Assembly (NCBI GenBank): GCA_937919795.1
Contig: CALFOA010000318.1
Location: 1-9,237 of the forward strand
Length of the DNA stretch: 9,237 bases
Origin: an uncultured Neisseria sp.
GTDB lineage: Bacteria > Pseudomonadota > Gammaproteobacteria > Burkholderiales > Neisseriaceae
Direction of reading: 5' to 3'
A program made the translations under genes and the position numbers. Under the pieces are notes generated by a model. The model saw nothing but the letters and a program-made list of their open reading frames with translations. It searched no databases and was not told the DNA's origin. Each line of letters begins with the position of its first letter. Positions within the stretch are counted from its first letter, which is position 1. Of this stretch, positions 5,356 to 9,237 are shown piece by piece.

Positions 5356-7797
5356 CTACTTCCGTAACCGCAAAGCATTCGCCACCACCAGCAGCGAACT
5401 CAAGCTCATGCCCACTACCGCTACCCAGGGATTCACAAAACCGGCGGCCGCCAGCGGTACCGCAATCAAGTTGTACACAGTCGACCAAATCAGGTTTTCT
5501 CGGATGATGGTGTGCGTGCGGCGGGCTTGCGCCAACGTCATCGGCACCACCGATAAGCTATCGTTTAACAACACCACATCTGCGCCTTCGCGCGCCACGT
5601 CGGCGCCGCCGGCCACCGCCATCGATACCTCGGCCGCCGCCAGCACCGGCGCATCGTTGATGCCGTCGCCAACCATTAACACCTTGGCACCCTGCCGTTG
5701 CAGCGTTTCCACATAAGCCAGCTTGTCTTCCGGCGTCGCTTCGGCGCGGGCAACGTCCAAGCCCAACGATTCGGCCAAGGCCGATACGGCAGACTGCCTG
5801 TCGCCGCTCAACAAATGCAGGCGCAAACCGGCTTCGCGCAATTGTGCCAACATCGCGGCCACGCCTTCTTTCACCTGGTCTTGCAACACAAACAGCGCAG
5901 CAAAGCCCTGCTGGTTGCCCAAGGCAATCACGCTGCCCTCATGCACCGCCTGCTGCCAAGCCGCAGGCAGTTCGCCGGCGATTTCAGCGACAAATTCGGG
6001 GCGGCCGATGGCCCATACGCTTTCTTGCCCGCCCACACTCAAACGGGCGCTCACACCGTGGCCGACCCGGTTGATGCGCTGCTCGCTGCGGATGTTCACA
6101 CCCTCTGAAACAGGCAGATTAAGGATGGCGCGCGCAATCGGGTGTTCCGACTGCTGCTCCAACGCCTGCGCCACCGCTACCGCCTGCGCTTCATCGATAC
6201 CACTATGCAACAACATCCGCTGCACCACCAGCTTGCCTTCGGTAAGCGTGCCGGTTTTATCGAACACGACATCGGTGATTTCCGCCAGCGTTTCCAAGGC
6301 ATGTCCGGCCGAAATCAATACGCCTTCGGAAGCCAGCCTGCCGGTGGAAGCCGCCAGCGCGGTCGGCGTGGCCAGCGACAAGGCGCAGGGGCAGGTAATC
6401 ACCAGCAGCGCCACGGTAATCCACAAGGCCTTGTGTGCATCGGCATACCACCACCAGCCGAGAAACACCGGAATGGTGAAGATGATCAAGCCCAGCACAA
6501 ACGAAGAAGCATAGCGGTCGGCCAACACCGCCAGCCGAGGCTTTTGCGACAGCGCGCGGTCGAGCAGTTTCACGATATGCGACAGCCTCGTATCCTTGCC
6601 CACTTCTTCCACCAGCACCACCAGCGGGCTGGCGGTATTCAGCGTACCGGCGGTAACTTTATCTTCTGCCGCCTTGGGCACCGGCAGGTTTTCACCGGTG
6701 AGCATCGCTTCATCCACCTCGCTCTCGCCCGCCAACACCTTGCCGTCCACCGGCACCACTTCACCGGCACGCACCACAATCACCTCGCCCGGCTGCAACT
6801 GCACCACCGCCGCTTCTTCACTGGTTTCATCGGGATAATTCGGCAGGCGGTGGCAGAACGCGGGCACCCGCTTCACCAACTGCTCGGCCGCATCGCCCGC
6901 CTTGCGCCGCGCGGTCTGCTCCATAAAGCGCCCCAGCAGCAGCAAAAACACCAACATGGCGATGCCTTCGAAATACATGCCCTCGCCGGCATGGGTGAGC
7001 AAAGCATACAGCCCGGCCACAAAAGACAAAATAATCGCCAACGAAATCGGCGTATCCATGCCAGTGCGGCGGTTTTTCAAATCGCGCCAAGCACCGCGGT
7101 AAAACGGCACCGCCGAATAAAACATCACCGGCAGCACCAATAAAAACGAAGACCAATGCAGAATGTGCAAAAACTGCGGTTCGATGTCGTCATAAAGATA
7201 AGTCGGCGCGATAAACATCATGGTCTGCATCATCGATAAGCCGGCCACCGCCAGCCGTATCAACGCCTGCTTGCGCTCTTTTTGCGCCTGCGCTTCGACT
7301 TTCTGCGCATCATAAGGCGCAGCGCTGTAACCGCTCTGGCGGATGCGCAGCAGGATGTCGGAAAGTTTGACGCGGCTGCCGTCCCAGCTCACGCGGGCGC
7401 GGCGAGTGCTGTAATTCAAATCCACCGTCAACACGCCGTCGAGCCGCAATAATTGCTGCTCAATCAGCCACACGCAGGCGGCGCAGGTAATGCCGCTGAG
7501 CATCAACACCGCTTCGCGCCGGTTTTCCGACAGCGTCTCCACAAACTCGGCCTGCACCTGCGGCAAGTCGTAGAGCTTAAGCTGGTCGAGAATTTCCGGC
7601 GGCGGCAGCCCGGCCTTTTCCGCCTCGGCGGTGCGCTGTTTGTAGTAATTACCCAGCCCGGCATCGATAATGCTCTGCGCCACCGCCTGACAACCGGCAC
7701 AACAGGCCGGCTCGTCGCGGTTTTCGTAGCGTATGGTGAGTTTCAGGTCTTCCGGTACCGGCAGGCCGCAATGGAAACAAGTGGATTCGTTTTTCAT
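5356..7797 (-). CDS. ccoI: CcoI/FixI-type copper-translocating P-type ATPase
   Basis: An 813-residue P1B-type ATPase of the inner membrane. The N-terminus has a Cys-rich metal-binding module, CFHCG (7-11) and CCAGC (32-36), typical of CcoI/FixI proteins. A heavy-metal-associated domain follows with GITCAACVWLIE (102-113; Cys105, Cys108). Hydrophobic segments lie near 180-198, 211-233, 249-268, 275-293, 430-450 and 455-478, with two more near 762-803: eight in all. Catalytic marks are TGE (367-369, actuator), the transport motif CPC (469-471), the phosphorylated Asp513 in DKTGT, HP (552-553) in the nucleotide domain, and GDGINDAP (710-717). The end MSLSSLLVVANALRLRK is typical of the group. 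Family members export Cu(I) slowly to supply cbb3-type cytochrome oxidase assembly; CopA-like detoxification is the alternative, but the N-terminal module favours CcoI. No ccoNOP, ccoG, ccoH or ccoS lies in the window, so it stands alone here. No Shine-Dalgarno precedes the ATG. Confidence 0.9.
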   Translation of the reverse strand: MKNESTCFHCGLPVPEDLKLTIRYENRDEPACCAGCQAVAQSIIDAGLGNYYKQRTAEAEKAGLPPPEILDQLKLYDLPQVQAEFVETLSENRREAVLMLSGITCAACVWLIEQQLLRLDGVLTVDLNYSTRRARVSWDGSRVKLSDILLRIRQSGYSAAPYDAQKVEAQAQKERKQALIRLAVAGLSMMQTMMFIAPTYLYDDIEPQFLHILHWSSFLLVLPVMFYSAVPFYRGAWRDLKNRRTGMDTPISLAIILSFVAGLYALLTHAGEGMYFEGIAMLVFLLLLGRFMEQTARRKAGDAAEQLVKRVPAFCHRLPNYPDETSEEAAVVQLQPGEVIVVRAGEVVPVDGKVLAGESEVDEAMLTGENLPVPKAAEDKVTAGTLNTASPLVVLVEEVGKDTRLSHIVKLLDRALSQKPRLAVLADRYASSFVLGLIIFTIPVFLGWWWYADAHKALWITVALLVITCPCALSLATPTALAASTGRLASEGVLISAGHALETLAEITDVVFDKTGTLTEGKLVVQRMLLHSGIDEAQAVAVAQALEQQSEHPIARAILNLPVSEGVNIRSEQRINRVGHGVSARLSVGGQESVWAIGRPEFVAEIAGELPAAWQQAVHEGSVIALGNQQGFAALFVLQDQVKEGVAAMLAQLREAGLRLHLLSGDRQSAVSALAESLGLDVARAEATPEDKLAYVETLQRQGAKVLMVGDGINDAPVLAAAEVSMAVAGGADVAREGADVVLLNDSLSVVPMTLAQARRTHTIIRENLIWSTVYNLIAVPLAAAGFVNPWVAVVGMSLSSLLVVANALRLRK

Positions 7798-7804
7798 GCG
7801 CGGG

Positions 7805-7833
7805 ATTTTACGCGCAATCGGGGTGGTGATAAA
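7805..7833 (-). promoter_or_regulatory. Candidate promoter very close to the ATPase start codon
   Basis: On the minus strand TAAAAT (7805-7810, 5/6 match to -10) lies 17 bases from TTTATC (7828-7833, 3/6 match to -35). Only seven bases separate the -10 from the ATG at 7797, so transcription would start at or next to the start codon. I see no FNR-type TTGAT-N4-ATCAA site nearby. This is weak evidence. Confidence 0.25.
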
Positions 7834-7868
7834 TAGGTGGAAACGAAGGGATATAAGGAAAGGCTGAA

Positions 7869-7880
7869 TGCCTGTCTGAA
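7869..7880 (+). repeat. DNA uptake sequence (single)
   Basis: A perfect TGCCTGTCTGAA preceded by GAA, upstream of the ATPase gene. It has no close inverted partner and lies in otherwise featureless sequence. Confidence 0.85.
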
Positions 7881-7954
7881 ACCGAATAAAACGAGCTGCT
7901 TTGAAGCAGAATCATCTTGCAGCAATAAGGAGCGGGAACCGTATTACCCAAACA

Positions 7955-8003
7955 AAAAGCCTGTCTGAAAAACAAGCAACACGTGTTTTTCAGACAGGCT
8001 TTT
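7955..8003. terminator. Variant uptake-sequence hairpin, probably a bidirectional terminator
   Basis: The 20-base arms 7955-7974 and 7984-8003 pair perfectly around a 9-base loop. Each contains an 11/12 uptake sequence in which the first base is A instead of T (7958-7969 plus; its complement 7989-8000 minus). A-runs and T-runs lie outside both arms, so transcripts from either side could end here. For the minus strand it is a second stop below the strong terminator at 8062-8099. Confidence 0.6.
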
Positions 8004-8061
8004 CTAAATCTCGACCATTTTAAGAGCAAAACGCCTGCAACAAAATACCCAATTCGCAGAT

Positions 8062-8099
8062 AAAAAAAACCATTCATACCAAGGGAGTAGTATGAATGG
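8062..8099 (-). terminator. Strong intrinsic terminator, minus strand
   Basis: On the minus strand CCATTCATAC (8090-8099) pairs perfectly with GTATGAATGG (8070-8079) around a 10-base loop, TACTCCCTTG. Eight T residues follow directly (8062-8069). This is a textbook Rho-independent terminator. It lies 229 bases beyond the 3' end of the phosphatase gene, too far to be an ordinary gene-end terminator, which suggests an independent transcript. The loop contains CTCCC, complementary to a Shine-Dalgarno core. Confidence 0.8.
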
Positions 8100-8168
8100 C
8101 CAATACATTGCGGGAAAACGTCTTACTCACTACTTCAGTCACTCGGAAAGCAACCTCTGTCAGTGGTT
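8062..8168 (-). ncRNA. Candidate small RNA of about 105 nt
   Basis: The block that ends at the strong terminator is clearly less AT-rich than the sequence at 8180-8327 and has no convincing reading frame on the minus strand. A -10-like TACAAT (8172-8177) would start transcription near 8164-8168; the -35 at 17 bases (ATGTTA) is poor. The predicted RNA would open with a hairpin, AACC-A-CT against AG-A-GGTT (8152-8168), continue with a single-stranded U/C-rich part (GTTTTCCC, 8112-8119), and end with the terminator whose loop carries CUCCC. A U8 tail and exposed CU-rich segments fit an Hfq-dependent regulatory RNA that pairs with ribosome-binding sites. It resembles in size and design the Neisseria sibling sRNAs, but I cannot claim homology. 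The alternative is an untranslated 3' end of the phosphatase transcript. Confidence 0.5.
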
Positions 8169-8179
8169 CGTATTGTAAC

Positions 8180-8327
8180 CGTCTTTTAGTTAAATAACAT
8201 TAAGGATTGCAAGTCTTGTATTAATTTCAAAGAAGAAATGTTTCTATGTTGATTAAACCAAAACGTAACTAATTGTATTCCATATAATTAATACCAAAAA
8301 CATAATCAATCAGAATTTTCAGCAAAA
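8180..8327. other. AT-rich non-coding gap
   Basis: A very AT-rich stretch between the small RNA candidate and the 3' end of the phosphatase gene. On the minus strand it contains promoter-like pieces, for example TTGATT and TATATG 17 bases apart (about 8282-8310) and TTGCAA (8207-8212). None is convincing. I see no gene and no uptake sequence here. Confidence 0.5.
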
Positions 8328-9122
8328 TTACTGGTTATCGCGTATCCACTCCAACCACTTTTCAAACAGCTCCGGATGCAACGCCGCAATCACCGAGCGT
8401 TTAAACACATGCTCCCCGCTCCAGAATTCGTCACCTTCCAGCGTCGCCAGTTGGCCGCCCGCTTCTTCAAAAATCAGCGCCCCGGCGGCGTAATCCCACA
8501 ACTTCTGGCCGCCGTGTACATACACATCGTAGCGGCCCGAAGCCAGATAACACCAATCCAAGGTACTGCTGCCGAGGCTTCGGATGGTACCAAACGGCGA
8601 GAGCGTGTTCATGCGGCTGGATAATTTACCGGAACGCAGGTATTTAATTTCCACCCCGGCCACCGCCTGATTGAGCCGTTTCGTTACCTTACGCAACGGC
8701 AGTTGGCGACCGTTCAAATAAGCACCGCCGCCGCGTTCGGCATAAAAACACTCATCGCTCACCGGGTTGTACACCACCCCCAACTGAGCGCGCCCGTTTT
8801 TTACATACGCCACCGACAGCGCAAAATGAGGGATGCCATTGATAAAGTTATTGGTGCCGTCGATGGGATCAACCACCCACAAACCATCACCTTCGGTCTG
8901 CTGCCATAGCTCGTGCTGGCGCTCTGGAGTCATCTCTTCGCCCAACATCGGGCTGTCGATAATCGCCGGCAAACCGTGGGCAAACGCCGCCTGCGCCGCC
9001 AAATCGGCTTCGGAAAGCATGCTGCCGTCTTCTTTTTCACTGATGTCTACATTCAGAAAGCGCGGCATCACTTCGGTGCGCGCTACTTCCCTCACCAGAT
9101 TTTGTAATTGATTCAATAACAC
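8328..9122 (-). CDS. suhB: Inositol monophosphatase family protein
   Basis: A 264-residue cytosolic Mg-dependent, Li-sensitive type phosphatase. The family dephosphorylates inositol monophosphate and related sugar or nucleotide phosphates (SuhB, CysQ, HisN branches); the exact substrate cannot be read from sequence. Metal-binding residues are visible: Glu62-Glu63 in LGEEM, Asp85 and Asp88 in WVVDPIDGTNNF (82-93), and Asp210 in LWDYAAGAL. NGIPHFALSVAY (95-106) is the standard block after the DPIDGT motif, and EEAGGQL near the C-terminus is also conserved. The length is normal. SuhB is my preferred label because of its general similarity, with moderate certainty. The start is GTG at 9120-9122, chosen because GAGGA at 9129-9133 lies six bases upstream and the N-terminus fits the family. 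An ATG two bases earlier is out of frame and stops after three codons. The strand-mate downstream is the small RNA candidate. Confidence 0.88.
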   Translation of the reverse strand: MLLNQLQNLVREVARTEVMPRFLNVDISEKEDGSMLSEADLAAQAAFAHGLPAIIDSPMLGEEMTPERQHELWQQTEGDGLWVVDPIDGTNNFINGIPHFALSVAYVKNGRAQLGVVYNPVSDECFYAERGGGAYLNGRQLPLRKVTKRLNQAVAGVEIKYLRSGKLSSRMNTLSPFGTIRSLGSSTLDWCYLASGRYDVYVHGGQKLWDYAAGALIFEEAGGQLATLEGDEFWSGEHVFKRSVIAALHPELFEKWLEWIRDNQ

Positions 9123-9128
9123 ATTGAT

Positions 9129-9133
9129 TCCTC
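9129..9133 (-). promoter_or_regulatory. Shine-Dalgarno that sets the GTG start of the phosphatase gene
   Basis: GAGGA on the minus strand, six bases before GTG 9122-9120. It is the best ribosome-binding site in the window and justifies a non-ATG start over the TTG two codons later. Confidence 0.65.
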
Positions 9134-9201
9134 ACGCGGATAAAACGGTTTGTTGCGATATTATTTTTATCGTCGCTCCAGAATGGCCGCCACCTCATCC
9201 A

Positions 9202-9213
9202 TGCCTGTCTGAA
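9202..9213 (+). repeat. DNA uptake sequence (single)
   Basis: A perfect TGCCTGTCTGAA upstream of the phosphatase gene, near the window edge. No inverted partner is visible within the window. Confidence 0.85.
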
Positions 9214-9237
9214 AAGACAAAATATTGAAAGACAACC

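Noticed and set aside
6142..7143. Plus-strand open frame of 333 codons opposite the copper ATPase
   Set aside because: The product is dominated by His, Gln and Arg, typical of antisense reading of a GC-rich membrane protein gene. All ATPase motifs are intact on the other strand.
7808..8077. Minus-strand frame of 89 codons upstream of the ATPase
   Set aside because: It starts inside the strong terminator hairpin and translates both arms of the variant uptake-sequence hairpin. No family features are visible.
9114..9124. Three-codon frame ATG-TGT-TAT-TGA overlapping the phosphatase GTG start
   Set aside because: It might act as a minimal upstream frame, but such overlaps arise easily by chance and there is no supporting evidence.
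9155..9176. Dyad GCGATA / TATCGTCGC upstream of the phosphatase gene
   Set aside because: Imperfect, with a bulged base and no T-run on either side. It may be a chance feature of the AT-rich promoter region.
9167..9237. Minus-strand frame open from the window edge to TAA at 9167-9169, ending MDEVAAILERR
   Set aside because: It could be the end of an upstream gene, but only 22 codons are visible, the distal half is AT-rich and includes a uptake sequence, and no family can be recognised.

Overview
The window looks like chromosome of a Neisseriaceae bacterium. The main sign is a 12-base DNA uptake sequence, TGCCTGTCTGAA: ten perfect copies on either strand and three one-mismatch copies in 9.2 kb. 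This is not the ATGCCGTCTGAA of meningococcus and gonococcus. It matches the dialect I recall as TG-wadDUS, described for Neisseria wadsworthii and close relatives. The species assignment is from memory; the repeat itself is seen directly. Coding regions are GC-rich and gaps are AT-rich, as expected for such a genome.

Layout. Bases 1-156 are the 3' end of an unidentified plus-strand gene, closed by a uptake-sequence hairpin (177-205). An extended -10 promoter then precedes a two-gene operon (351-1876) with a 4-base stop/start overlap: an OlsB-type N-acyltransferase and a PlsC/OlsA-type O-acyltransferase, the usual pair for ornithine lipid synthesis. coaBC (1969-3156), for coenzyme A synthesis, follows. 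It converges on a small lipoprotein gene on the minus strand (3167-3658) with a 10-base gap. A 327-base AT-rich gap with several dyads leads to dinB (3986-5050), DNA polymerase IV.

The 305 bases after dinB hold a degenerate uptake-sequence hairpin, a 133-base element with 26-base inverted arms (REPIN- or MITE-like), and a perfect 18-bp uptake-sequence terminator. That terminator serves the next gene, a minus-strand CcoI/FixI-type copper P-type ATPase (5356-7797). A 530-base non-coding stretch (7798-8327) follows; it holds a strong minus-strand intrinsic terminator (8062-8099) that probably ends a small RNA of about 105 nt. The last gene is a minus-strand inositol monophosphatase family gene (8328-9122).

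How the genes work together: apart from the olsB-olsA pair, these are independent single-gene units of core metabolism, membrane lipid, DNA repair and copper handling. I see no phage, IS, CRISPR, toxin-antitoxin or defence locus, and no new multi-gene system. The parts that familiar genes do not explain are non-coding: the small RNA candidate, the inverted-arm element, and the re-use of uptake sequences as hairpins and as leader or coding sequence.
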